Of a stretch of 64,000 bases of DNA, positions 33,835-44,979 are shown piece after piece. The notes under the pieces are model-generated. The model saw only the letters and a list, made by a program, of their open reading frames with translations. It did no database searches and was not told where the DNA came from. The stretch's first letter is position 1; every line of letters begins with the position of its first letter. Origin of the DNA: Ctena decussata. Its lineage: Eukaryota; Mollusca; Bivalvia; Lucinida; Lucinidae. Position numbers and translations under genes: made by a program. The DNA lies in contig OZ022506.1 in assembly GCA_963989385.1 (NCBI GenBank), positions 22,941,903 through 23,005,902 on the forward strand. Direction: 5' to 3'.

Positions 33835-33950
33835 CTGGCCGAGTCTGAAGTCATTGGTATTGGCCGAGTTGTTATGGCCGAGTTTCGCCTGTGTTTTCCG
33901 AATTTGGCTTGTATTGGCTGAAGTAGTCTCTACTGGCCGAGTTTGTAAAA
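33835..33950 (+). repeat. GGCCGAG-rich short-period array 3
   Basis: About four GGCCGAG blocks, again ending with the GTATGATGTGGACTGCT segment. Together with array and hairpin spacing this shows tandem duplication of a ~500-bp composite unit. Confidence 0.75.
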
Positions 33951-34181
33951 ATAAGCACAGTTTATGAATGGTATGATGTGGACTGCTCTTGCAATATGAG
34001 TACTGTTTTACTATAAGTTAATTCATAAAATATTTATGCAATATAAATTGCGACGTTACAACCTTTGCTGCTCAGTTTTCCCATGCACCAACAAGAAATG
34101 GTGGCCTAGTCCCTGCATGTTTTGTGTCTACTTTGTTCCCATCTGGTATCAAATTTATTTGCATCATTAGTATTTTAAATA

Positions 34182-34966
34182 TACACCTGGAAAAAAGTTA
34201 ATCACCCCCAATTATTGTTGCAGAAGTTTAATCTAATTTTTTCAAAACTTTTCACTGATAGTATTCTAAACCATTTCTTTTCGTAATAATAGCAGAAACA
34301 TTTTTGATTGCATAACACCCTAATGACCGTTTATTGGAATAGGGAGATATGAAATAAGAAATCAGCAGGGGTCCTAAAGAGACATTTTATTTCATACAGG
34401 TAGAGGCGACAGTGAAGGGATTTTTTATGACACTCATAATCACTTAGATAAGAAAATCCTTTGATGTTGGGAACTGGGAAAGGATACTTTTATTGGAGGT
34501 GATTATGTGTGCCACCACTTTCATATAGGCTGAAAATGTGTCTTTAAGCCTTGATTTACTGCTACTTGATAACCGAGTAAATGGGCATCAGCTGGAACGA
34601 AACAATGGCTTGTTTGACTTTGGGGCTGCAATTAAGGAACTTTGTTTTTCATTGTTTGTTTATATTTAGAAATGACTGATTTGACAAGCACACGAAGTCT
34701 AAAGCTTGTAATAGTTATGTAAATCAATGAGTCCAATAATAAGAATGTCAAGTTAAACCCTACATAAAATAGGACCATCTTGCTATTCCAGAAAAAAAGT
34801 ATCATCGTTTTGACAAATGTTGGCCCCAAATTCAGTCAGAACATGTGAGATGTACCGATTTTTGAAATGCATTCAAAATCAATTTCAACATCTGTTTTTT
34901 CTTTCTACGATGTTCGATGGAAAAAAAGAATTTTTACTGGGGGTGCTTAATTTTTTTCCAGATGTA
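34182..34966. mobile_element. 781-bp TA-flanked TIR element, Tc1/mariner-like
   Basis: TA then CACCTGGAAAAAAGTTAATC at the left; complementary GCTTAATTTTTTTCCAGATG then TA at the right. The inverted ends extend over ~27 bases including CACCCCCA. TA target duplication and TIR start fit Tc1/mariner. The interior has no transposase motif (only a 65-codon ORF at 34632-34829 minus), so it is non-autonomous. Confidence 0.8.
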
Positions 34967-36337
34967 ATTGTTTAGGGTACCAAACATTGGGTATATTATA
35001 AATTATTACACCTCTCCAGTTAAAACTGTGAATCTGGTCAGTCAGTGTATTGATGTTATGCAGAAAAACTGCTTATTTAGGAAACTATAAAAAAAGGATT
35101 CCTTTTCCTTCTGATCAACTAAGGAAACTTCTCTGAATTTAGAAGGCAGCGACAGATACTAGGCAGGTGAGACAAGCCCTCACCTGTAGAAAATATTATT
35201 AAAAGCACGTCAATTTCTTTTATAAAAAAAGAGACAAGGCACTTTGCTTCCTTTCATTATCTACGGTTTTACTAGCATTCTAAGGCTCTATCTGGATTTT
35301 GGGTATTAAGATTTTTTAAAAGTGCTCATGTTGCATAATCATGTCTGGCATATTAATAAAGGTAAGCGACAAAAGGTGGAACTTTTCATATAAAATATTA
35401 AAAAGCGTATGAAAACCTATGAGCTTTTTGAAAGCCACATCCGATTTTAAATACCACTGTCAGAGGTAACTTTGGAAGTTAACCAGATGCTGTATTTGGA
35501 GTCGCTAAATTACGAATGAGAACCTGTTATGACACTGTTTTTGGTAGAAAGTAACTAAGGCTATAGCCGCCTATAAGTGACAACATTTCAACACGAAACT
35601 GCGTATTTTCTTGCTGAATTTTGATACTGGACAAGATTACAATACAAACTCTAACAGACGCAACGATACGAATTATCTCATAGCTAAACCCCTAGATTTC
35701 CCCTCAGGGAGTATAAAACATGAATGTGCGTATCATGTTATTATCCCTGGCTACGCCCCTGGTGACCATTTTGCTCATACATGTAAGAGGAAAAAGTTCA
35801 AGCTAAAACAATAACACGACACTCGGTCGGATATAAAGCTAGATTAGTGCTAATGTTTGCCCGCTATAGTTCTACTTAAAGGCGGCTAGGCATAAAAATG
35901 CCTTCAACACGTGAATTATTCGAAGACTAAGACGCTGAAAAATCAGCGCAAGTAGAAAAGCTTTCAATCTTTACTTGTACATAGATTTCCTTAGAATCAG
36001 AAAAAATATTGATTTTTGTGTATGAGCACGCTGAGCCGAGTCTTCTCTTTTCGCGTATGTCCGAAGGAACTTTTGGTCCAGAGGAATGACTTAATTGATA
36101 AATCAATAGAAACTGTGAGGAAATAAACGAGTTGTAAATATGGAAGAACCTTAAATAACATTACTTCTTAACAGATGAGAAAAATGCCATACTTTCTCAG
36201 ATTTACATCTAAACATTACGATTCCAACTGATCATTAAAGAAAACTTATTGCCAGGTTCACACTAAGTTCCTCATTACGACATAAAATATTACGAAACTG
36301 CGTGAGGCCGCTGCGAATGATGGTTTTGACAAAATCT
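34967..36337. other. No gene recognised
   Basis: AT-rich. GTGAATCTGGTCAGTCAGTG near 35028 recalls the interior of the TTAA MITE at 58829. A small hairpin, CAGGTGAGACAAGCCCTCACCTG, lies near 35165. The ORF 35611-35814 (67 codons) is unrecognised. Confidence 0.45.
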
Positions 36338-36648
36338 GGGGCCGTATTTATAAAACGACTTAAGTCGTTGCTATGTTGTTGCTAAGGGGGGATTTCTATG
36401 AAGAAGATTCCCTACAACTATGAAATTTGCTCTGGAGGAACAGTCTTTTTCAGACTGTTCCTCCAGAGCTAATTTCATGGTTGTAGGGAATCTCCTTCCC
36501 TACAACTATGAAATTTGCTCTGGAGGAACAGTCTTTTTCAGACTGTTCCTCCAGAGCTAATTTCATGGTTGTAGGGAATCTCCTTCATAGAAATTTAGCC
36601 TTAGCAGCAGCATAGCAACGGCTTAAATCGTTTTATAAATACGGCCCC
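36338..36648. mobile_element. Palindromic MITE, family A, copy 4, with 88-bp internal duplication
   Basis: The ends GGGGCCGTATTTATAAAACG and complement are as in the other copies, but the total is 311 bp. The central TTCCCTACAACTATGAAATT... hairpin occurs twice in tandem with an 88-bp period (36408 and 36496), nearly identical. The duplication happened after or during insertion of this copy. Confidence 0.92.
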
Positions 36649-37208
36649 TGACTTCCATAAACGACTTTGGTTCGCTGAATGTCGTACAATGTAATCTATA
36701 AGCTGAAGAGTAGAGGCGACCACCATACAGGGTGTCTTAAAAAAACAAAAAACGTGGACCTTGTTTTGAAATTGCTATAACTCCTGTATTCATCAAGGAA
36801 ACTTTCAAAATTTTGTATGGTCGTAGCAATATGATACTCACTTGCATTAGTGATGTTTTACAGCTAAGTGGCGCTGCTTTCGAGAGTGAAGTCATAACAT
36901 TTTAAGTTTACATTTATGACGTAATTTCCAATTTTTCTGCACTGTTCAAACTGCATATTGGCCTCCAGCAAAATATACTAAAATTTAGAGCGCCCCAAAG
37001 CTTAAATTCTACGGAAAGAAGGATTTACATTATCTTAGATAATGGATATTCTGATTAATTCAAAGAAATTGGTAATGAAATGGTCGTTTGTAGTAAATGT
37101 GCACAGCTTTGAAGAGAAGATACATGTCAACATAAAACTATCTTCAAATTCATTATAGAAATAAAATAAAGGTCATAGTAGATCTATGGAAGGCCTTCGT
37201 ATAGGTTG

Positions 37209-37273
37209 AAATCTTCGCAATTAAGAACCTGAAGCGAGCGTAGCGAGCTTCAGGTTCTTAATTACGAAGATTT
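37209..37273. repeat. 65-bp near-perfect palindrome
   Basis: AAATCTTCG-AATTAAGAACCTGAAGC with a central GAGCGTAGCGAGC and full complement. It could form a cruciform or a stable RNA hairpin. Confidence 0.92.
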
Positions 37274-37423
37274 CTCTTCATAGCCTCTAACCGACTTAGT
37301 GTTTGCCCCAGATAATAAACTGATCCTGGTCTGCCCTGTTTTCCAAAATCTTCCAGATAATCTTAATTGAGAGATAATTTGTGTTAAAAAAATAAGAATA
37401 AAGAAATAATAATGGTAAATAAA

Positions 37424-39405
37424 AACAAGAGGGCCGTGAGGCCCTGAATCGCTCACCTGGGCAATTGGCAAGGTGGCTTTTTCTTATCATGTCTGAAATC
37501 GTCAAAATATGAGTCTTGGGTCAAAAGTCAAAGAATGACCATGACCACTTGTACTCATAAATCTTCATGTACTCATTAAGACAACCAAATATACCATTTT
37601 TAGGCCAAAATCTCCAAAACTTTCCACGAAATCTTATGTTCTAGCATTTTCCCGTATTTGACCATGCCGCAAAAAAGGTCAAGGTAAACCCAAGGTCACC
37701 ATTTGAACAGTCATGGTGGTACTCTAGTACTCCATACTACTTACCAAGTCTCAAGGCTATAGGTGTATTGGTTCTGGAGAAGAAAAATATTAAAGAATTA
37801 TACCATAAGTGGTAATGGCGGCCATGTTGGTCATGTGACCTGGACCGTTTGAACAAATTTTTATTCAATCAACCCCTGGAGGCTCTATAATTATGAAATG
37901 TGTTTACAATTGGCCCTTTGGCTTTTGAGGAAATGGTTAAAAATGTCAAAATATGAGCGATCTGGATCAAAGGTCAAGAAATGACCTTGACCTCTTGTAC
38001 TTATAATTCTTCATGAACTCATTAAGACAACTGTATATACCAATTTTTAGGCCAAAATCTTCGAAACTTTCCATGAAATCTTATGTTCTAGCATTTTCCA
38101 ATATTTGACCTTGCTGTAAAAAAAAGTCAAGGTCAACACAAGGTCATAATTTGAATAATCTTGATAGTACTCAAGTACCCGATGCTACATACCAAGTCTC
38201 AATGCCATCGGTCAATTGGTTCTGGAGAAGAAGATTTTTAAAGGTTTTTACCATATATAGGCATAGTGGCCATGTTGGTCATGTGACCAGGACCGTTAGA
38301 AATTTTTTTCATTCCCTCGACCCCTGGAGGCTCTATAAAAAATTGGTCACAATTGGCCCGGTGGTTTTTGAGGAGATTGTTTGAAACTGTCAAAATATGA
38401 GAGTTCTGGGTCAAAGGTCAAAGAATGACCTTGACCTCTTGTACTCACAAATCTTCTGGTACCCATTAAGATGACTGTATATACCAGTTTTTAGGCCAAA
38501 ATCTTCAAAACTTATCATGAAATCTCATGTTCTTCCATTTTCCCATATTTGACCATACCGTAAAAAAGGTCAAGGTCAACACAAGGTCATAATTTGAACA
38601 ATCTTGATAGTACTCAAGTACCCAATGCTACATACCAAGTCTCAAGGCCATCGGTCAACTGGTTCTGGAGAAGAAGATTTTTAAAGGTTTTTACCATATA
38701 TGGGCGTGGTGGCCATGTTGGTCATGTGACCTGGACTGTATCAATAAATTTTTGTTCCCTCAACCCCTGCAGGCTCTATATGAAATTTGGTTTCAATTGG
38801 CCCAGTGGCTTTTGAGGAGATTGTTAGTACTTATCAAAATATGAGAGTTCAGGGTCAAAGGTCAAAGAATGACCTTGACCTCTTGTACTCGTAAATCTTC
38901 ATGTAGTCATTAAGATGACTGTAGATACCAATTTTTAGCCCAAAATCTTCAACAGTTTCCAAGCTATCTTATGTTGTAGCATCTTGCCATATAAAAGCAT
39001 AAGGAAGCAAATTCGACCTTACCATAAAATAGGTCAAGGTCAACCCAAGGTCATAATTTGTACAATCTTGGTAGTACCCGCGTACCCGATGCTACATATC
39101 AAGTTTCAAGGCCATCGGCCTATTGGTTCTGGAGAAGAAGATTTTTTCAGGTTTTTACCATATATGGGCATGGCGGCCATGTTGGTCATGTGACCAGGAC
39201 CGTTTGAACAACTTTTCGTTCCTAAGGTCCCAGAAGGCTCTATATGAAATTTGGTTACAATCGGCCCAGCGGTTTCAGAGGAGAAGTCATTTGAAATTGT
39301 TGACGGACGACGGACGGACGGACGGACGGACGACGGACGACGACGGACGACGGAGCCTTACCATCCTACAAGCTCCCCCGGAGCCGCTGGCTCAGGTGAG
39401 CTAAA
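37424..39405 (+). mobile_element. Pearl-like (Helentron-associated) element 1, four 444-bp core repeats
   Basis: Head AACAAGAGGGCCGTGAGGCC with GCTCACCTGGG. Four core monomers start at GTCAAAATATGAG-like sites at 37501, 37945, 38389 and 38833, an exact 444-bp period. A GACGGACGGACG microsatellite follows at 39302-39352, then the tail GGCTCAGGTGAGCTAAAAA. Head GCTCACCTG and tail CAGGTGAGC form subterminal inverted repeats. Conserved ends, tandem core and ACGG-type microsatellite match the pearl/BEETLE elements of bivalves. Those have been linked to non-autonomous Helentrons. ORFs inside are by-products of the monomer. Confidence 0.8.
39302..39352 (+). repeat. GACGGAC-type microsatellite near the element tail
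   Basis: Interleaved GACG and GACGG units immediately before the right-hand conserved arm, as in other pearl-like elements. Confidence 0.95.
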
Positions 39406-39779
39406 AATCCCCAAATGACCACTCTCCAATGTACTTTGATTATAGTAATGATGCAACGTCAAAGCATGACGCAATATCATGACAGTCCCAAAATAGCTTG
39501 GACAGGAGGGCTTAATTAGAATACTGCTTCTAGAGTAAGTGTCATTTATGATTTGTGTTCAGATGACTTTGTACATTCCCATTCATTCAGTTTTTGGAAC
39601 TCAAACGTGGCGGGTCAATTTGATTTTCCTTTGTTGAATGAGGATTATTTTCTTCTCCTTACACAAATCATAGTTATTCTTTAGTCTGATAAAAACTGAT
39701 CAAGCAAGATCAGATTTAGTTTTTACACCATCTGACGAATTTGATCTCATGATTTAGGTTATGAGATGCATTTTATTAC

Positions 39780-40705
39780 AGAGGAACAAATAAGTGGAGG
39801 TGCGATATAGGCGTCCGGTTTTCCGTCCGTCTGTCAGTCCGTCCGTCCGTCCGTCCGTCCGTTCACAATTTACGTCGACCCTAGCATTTTAGTCTATTCA
39901 AATGACTTATTCTCTGAAACCCCTGCACCCATGGTTCTCAAATTTCACATGCAGCATGATTAGACAGCAGGGCATCAGAATACTAAAATTCAGGCGGGCC
40001 GATAATCTAAGATGGCCGCCGTTACTAAAAATAGCAAAACCAATAAAATCAAGTTTTTCTCAAGAACCGCTTGGTATATTTGACTGAAATTTTGTATGAA
40101 GCATGAGTGGGACCTTGGTATTCAGAAATATAAAAATGAAAAAAATCTGTAGCGGAATTTGGTCACAGTGACCTTACGTCGACCCTAGAATAATTTACGT
40201 CGACCCTAGCTTTTAAGTCCATTCAAATGACTTATTCTCTGAAACCTCTGCATTCATGGTTCTCAAATTTCACATGCAGCGTGATCAGACTGCAGGGCTT
40301 CAGAATTGTAAAATTCATGCGGGTCAAGAATCCAAGATGGTCGCCGTTACTAAAAATAGCAAAACCAATAAAATCAAGTTTTTCTCCAGAACCACTTTGT
40401 ATATTAGGCTGAAATCTTGTATGAAGCATAAGTGAGACCTTGGTATTCAGAATTACAAGTAGCACATCACAGTGACCTTACGTCGACCCTAGAGTAATTT
40501 ACGTTGACACCAGCTTTAAGCTCATTCAAATGAATTATTCTCTTAAACCACTGCATCCATGGTTCTAAAATTTTACATGCAGCATGATCAGACTGCAGGG
40601 CTTCAGAATGATAAAAGTCGAGAATGGTCGAGAATCCAAGCTGGTCGCTGTTACTAAAAATAGCAAAACCAATAGAATCAACTTTTTTCTCCAGAACCAC
40701 TTGGT
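39780..40705 (-). repeat. Tandem array of ~305-325 bp units with GTCC microsatellite
   Basis: GGTTCTCAAATTTCACATGC occurs near 39931 and 40256, with a variant near 40560. Each sits in a unit that begins TTTACGTCGACCCTAGC and includes a GATGGCCGCCGTTACTAAAA-like segment. A (GTCC)n run lies at 39823-39862 at the low-coordinate end. This looks like a pearl-like element in reverse orientation, but the canonical ends were not found. The 156-codon minus ORF at 40467-40937 spans this repeat. Confidence 0.7.
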
Positions 40706-40799
40706 ATATTGTTTGAGTTCTTAATGTGAAGGCACACAGCAGGTGCGACACAGCCTTCCGCGGAATTCTTGTGTGATAATTTGGGAATATTTTTTCCAT

Positions 40800-41035
40800 G
40801 AAAAACATATGTTGTAGATATTCATAAGAACTGCCTTTTCGAGGCAATTCTAACAAATATCCACAACATGCTGTAAAACAATGCTGCGGGTACCCATAGA
40901 ACTGCCTTGTCGAGGCGATTCTATTAAGTATCCACATGTTTTTACAATATGTTGTTTATTTTAAAAATAATGTTATGGATAGCCATAGAACCGCCTTGTC
41001 AAGGTTTTTTCTAATTAGTAACCATAAAATACTTT
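40800..41035 (+). repeat. Degenerate 75-90 bp tandem repeat, three copies
   Basis: A CATAGAACTGCCTTGTCGAGG-like core (20 bases: ATAGAACTGCCTTGTCGAGG) recurs at about 40827, 40899 and 40983. The first and third differ more. The GCCTTGTCGAGGC part is a small palindrome. Confidence 0.7.
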
Positions 41036-41788
41036 TTATGGCGAATACTGGCAAATACTCCCTTCATCTGTTCCTCTGTAATGAGAACCTCCCCCCCCCC
41101 CCGCTCATTCGAGAAATCTACATTGACTTCTAAATCAATTTGACCCGTCATGCTGAAGCTTTTTTTAAACGTGACAAGCCACAGAAGACTGTACATAATC
41201 ATTTCTGATCACTTGAACTTTCAAGGCTAGTAGATTTAATGGGGAAGACTCTCTTCATGGATAAGTGATGAGTCTACACCAGTAAATCTATCGAAAATTT
41301 GAAAATTCGGGTGATCTGATTGGTTTATTATCTGGGGCAAACACTAAAGCAATACGGAAAATTGTAGGACACTTCAAAGAACAAAATGCTGTTTAGTTTT
41401 TGCCATTTCCGGTACTAATGGTCTTCGAAGATACTTTTGTTAGCCTGACCCGTCCATTTTCCCTGCTGAGCTCTCCGGCTTAACGATGACAGTCCCCATT
41501 TCATCAGTGGTTCCAACCGTAACTTAACAGCCAATTTCACCTGCTTTTATTTTCTCAGACATTCTTCCATTTTTTTAGATTTCTTAAATCCTTGTTTCCT
41601 AAAAATGCAGGTTTTAGAACGCTCTGAATTTATTTCTTGTCAGTCACTCAATGCCATTTTGTGTTTCCAACAATGCAGAGGACAAAAAATTAATGTCATT
41701 TATACATTATGACATGATCGTAATGTCCCTTTCTGTGAAAGTACCATTTTATAAGGAATCGTCACAGGTATCACTTTGCTACAAATTT

Positions 41789-41999
41789 TAAGAATAACTA
41801 CACTTCAGGAACCGACTGAATCAGATCCCGAACCCTATCCCCAACATCAAAGGGAAAGATTGACAAAGACATCCCAACAAACAATATATTACAAATAATA
41901 AGCCGAGTGGGCAGCTCTTTCCCAAATAGGTGGCAACTCAGCTATCTTTATTGAACTAAATAATTTAGACCAACAGAAGGGTTACAACAAACTAAGCAA
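41789..41999 (-). repeat. Interspersed repeat family E, copy 1
   Basis: ACTACACTTCAGGAACCGAC, CCTATCCCCAACATCAAAGG and CCAACAGAAGGGTTACAACA match the reverse complement of 57043-57250. The CAGGAAC-GAC-GAATCAGATC end also appears at 63405-63440 and resembles the 3' end of family C, so C and E may share an end. Confidence 0.75.
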
Positions 42000-42297
42000 A
42001 TTATACGAAAAACATTTAACAATTATTTTTACCTATTTTCTATTTTTATTATATAACCCTGCAAAATTTTGAAAAAGTTTGCTTCACAATTAAGGGACTT
42101 ACATCAATTTTAAAAGAGGTCCACGTTTTTGAGACGCCCTGTAGAGTGTAGATTTGGTGGATGGATGGATGGATTTGTGATTTTTCGTCCTTTTCAGCAG
42201 TCATATCAGGGCGATGGAACGGTGATATTGAAAGTCTGTGGGTAGTGGAACTCTAGATATTATTGCCATGAAACTAGCCTATAAACAGAAGCAAGAA

Positions 42298-42300
<3 letters not shown>

Positions 42301-42348
<48 letters not shown>
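42301..42348 (+). repeat. (CA)24 microsatellite
   Basis: Twenty-four uninterrupted CA dinucleotides. Confidence 0.97.
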
Positions 42349-42351
<3 letters not shown>

Positions 42352-42359
42352 CATGGATG

Positions 42360-43080
42360 AAGCAAAGAAAAAACAACAAAAAACAAAACAAAAAACAACA
42401 ACACAGAGATGTAAATGTATTCAAATGTCTATTCTATGACACTGGTTTATTTTGCTCAAGGGTTTCTTTGGAAAGACGAATAAACGAACGAATCTAAATC
42501 GCCATTACTGTAAATGGCTTCATTTAAGCCATAATAGTTAATACACAGTAATTGTATCAATGTCCACAAGAAATTAGGTCAGCTCTTAGTGATGTAATGT
42601 AGTCCTGTTTGCCACAATGATCAAGAGAAGTCACAAACTGATTAGGATTCTAAGAGGACCATGAATTGCGATGACTATACTTCAATAAATCATTGCTGCG
42701 TATATGTTTGCTGAGATTGCCTCTGTCGTCCCTACCTATACTCGGTGTATACAGCTTGCGTCGTCTGATATAAGTATTTCGAACTCACATTCGTATTATG
42801 ATCAATTAAGTCTGGAGAATCTAAAACCTAAAAGTAAAGATTCGTGACTAATTTGCTGAAATGCTCAGGCTGATTCAGGTATTTGATGTATTCACATGGC
42901 TTTTGACACCATTTCAGGCGACGCCACTCACTACCCAGTGAACACACGAGGTCAAAATGACTTCGTTTCGATGTCAGATCGCCGTCATGATGTCCCAGAG
43001 ATGCACACACGGCATCGCCTCGAGGTTGTGTGCCTCTCGTCGGTAGATGGGATTACCAGCCTGATAGAGGAAATGAAGAA
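42360..43080. other. No recognisable gene
   Basis: Starts with an A/C-rich low-complexity stretch (AAACAAAACAAAAAACAACA type). The overlapping ORFs at 42828-43010 and 42896-43156 on opposite strands are unrecognised. Confidence 0.45.
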
Positions 43081-43085
43081 ATGTG

Positions 43086-43208
43086 GAAAAAAAAACAAAA
43101 AGAAAAAAAAAAAAAAAAAAAACAATTTTGACATTGGTATCATTTTTGTGTTATGAGATTGATTAATTGATTGATTGATTGATTGATTGATTGACTAATT
43201 GACTGATT
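43086..43208 (+). repeat. A-rich run and (ATTG)n microsatellite
   Basis: A-rich 43086-43122, then about ten ATTG/ATTA units at 43157-43208. Confidence 0.9.
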
Positions 43209-43332
43209 TTACCATTTTTGGTCGACATCTGTACAACGCAGTCGTATCATCCGTATCAAGAGATAAATGATAATGAAATGAGAATAAAAAAGTAGGCCTA
43301 AGCAAGAGACAGAACAGAGGACAGGTGTTTTG

Positions 43333-43333
43333 A

Positions 43334-43384
<51 letters not shown>

Positions 43385-43432
43385 TAGACAGACAGACAGA
43401 CAGACAGATAGACAGTCAGACAGACAGACAGA
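43333..43432 (+). repeat. (GA)14-(CAGA)n compound microsatellite
   Basis: GA repeats to 43360 pass directly into CAGA/TAGA tetramers to about 43432. The minus-strand ORF across it (Ser/Leu/Cys periodic) is an artefact. Confidence 0.95.
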
Positions 43433-43439
43433 ATGGTAT

Positions 43440-43605
43440 CACTGGCAACCGTAAAACCCTGCACAGTACCGGCAGCTAATGGTGCCATTGGCAACCGTTG
43501 GCACCACTGGCAAAATTGCCAATGTCACCACTGGCAGTTCTGTTGGTAGAGCCAATGGTGCCAATGGTACCATTGGTAGAGCTGATGGCACCATTGCAGG
43601 TCCAA
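43440..43605. repeat. Palindromic CCATTGGCA/TGCCAATGG array
   Basis: At least ten instances of CCAATGG, TTGGCA, GCCAATG or ACCATTGGTA in both orientations within ~165 bases. They form many overlapping small palindromes (GCCAATGGTGCCAATGGTAC, for example). Scattered further copies lie at 43790-43870 and 44255-44290. Confidence 0.8.
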
Positions 43606-43849
43606 TATTTTTCTGTGCTTAGAAATTTTTAGCTTTGCTAATTTTCTTTCATTAAATTGTGGGGAAAAATTCTCCTGTGTCAACTCGAGCGTATATGATG
43701 GGCTCAGTAAATTGCCATATTGAATGCCGCAAATTTCTCGCCATGTTAGTTTTTTCCCATGCCCTAAGTTATCTGCAGTATTGGCAGCTAATGGTCGACA
43801 ATACTGGTTTCAATGGTAGAGCCAATGGCGCCAATAGTGACACTCAGAG

Positions 43850-44420
43850 CGGCATTGGCATGCCAATGCAATCGGAGCACGCTCGGCCGATTCCGTGAAT
43901 CAGACCTCGGGCGTATGTACGGCGGAGCAATACGCAGCAAAATCCAACATTTTGTTCGGCCGAAAGTATACGCCGAAGCCATAGCTACGAATGATAATTA
44001 ATTCTCGACATGCGACCTTTTTCAGCTGTTGCACGGACATTTTTAATGCTTTGCTGTTGTTAAAACAAAATAGTCAATTATTTTTGCCGAGACAGAAAAT
44101 ACATTTGTTTCTTTTCGTTTTATTATTTATTCGGTGCGACAGTGCGGTCATCTTTGTTATGTCGTTGTTCCTAATAACAGTCGTGTGACGTAAGTAGTCC
44201 CACGTCATACATCCGAGATTGATTCACGGAATTGGCCGAGCGGTGTTTCGACTGATGCCAATGGTGACATTGGCAGAACCCCGAATGCAACACCGGTGAA
44301 CGACAGTTGATCATGTGACGTTGTCGTCAAGCGACGTCTAAGGTAAACAAACGACTTGATTGGTCCACGTAACGTTCGATTGACGCCACGTTATGGCGAC
44401 GGCTGTTTAACAAAATGGCC
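43850..44420. other. CpG-richer stretch, no gene called
   Basis: CpG is more frequent than in flanking DNA (for example GGCCGATTCCG, TACGGCGGAGC, ACGTTATGGCGACGGC). ORFs of about 60 codons exist on both strands at 43788-44001 without recognised motifs. A TTGATTGGTCC near 44357 contains an inverted CCAAT box. It might be a promoter remnant; evidence is composition only. Confidence 0.3.
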
Positions 44421-44527
44421 AAAAACGTCGTTTTTGTCTTTGACGCATATTTTGCATATTCTACTTTGAATTACCACGAAAACAGCACAGGAAGGGTATA
44501 AAGATAAAGTGTAAATATAAAAATAAA

Positions 44528-44665
44528 AATTTGACTTTTCAGCGTTCATCGTGTGAAGAAGCCAGTGGTCGTCGCTAAAATTCTACAAAAAGTGCTTCGC
44601 ACTTCATGGAATTTTAGCTCCGCCCACTGGCTTCATCACACGATGACCGCTGAAAAATCAAATTT
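44528..44665. repeat. Long inverted repeat (AGCG-TCATCGTGTGA)
   Basis: Arms of about 57 bases from AAATTTGACTTTTCAGCG to its complement, including GAAGCCAGTGG and GCTAAAATTC. The loop contains its own hairpin AAGTGC-TTC-GCACTT. Probable MITE. Confidence 0.88.
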
Positions 44666-44979
44666 CAATTCTTAATTTACACACAATTGCCAGGCTTCCA
44701 CTTTGCAATTAAGCTGCAGTCTGTCATATAGTCTTATTAAACTATAATATGGATCAGGTCTAATGTGTGTTTTCGCTGTTGAAGATTATTTCCCTTGGTT
44801 GTACAGGAAAGCAAAATACACAGTCGGTTTACAAAAAGGTACTGTACACAAATAAATCAAGAAGCAAATAGTTTTATCAGAAAATTCTACCCGAAACTTG
44901 TATAATCAACTGCAGAAGACTTTCAAATGAATCGAAGCCCTACCAGATTTAGCCCCACTGCATGAATGTAGGGGAGAGT

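Larger units (their letters stand above)
36726..42143. mobile_element. 5.4-kb TA-flanked TIR composite
   Basis: TA-CAGGGTGTCTTAAA and, near the start, AACGTGGACC are matched at the far end by GGTCCACGTTTTTGAGACGCCCTG-TA (in two parts here to stay short: GGTCCACGTT, GAGACGCCCTG). CAGGGTGTC ends with TA duplication fit Tc1/mariner/IS630-type elements. The interior is filled by other repeats (37424-39405, 39780-41035, 41789-41999) and no transposase was recognised. It could be one element grown by nested insertions, or two separate solo ends that happen to face each other. Confidence 0.5.

Noticed and set aside
40467..40937. 156-codon minus-strand ORF, the longest in the window
   Set aside because: It spans the ~305-325 bp tandem array and the 75-90 bp repeat; its open frame follows repeat periodicity and it shows no protein motif.
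43195..43494. 99-codon ORF rich in Ser/Leu/Cys/Val
   Set aside because: It is the translation of GA and CAGA microsatellites.
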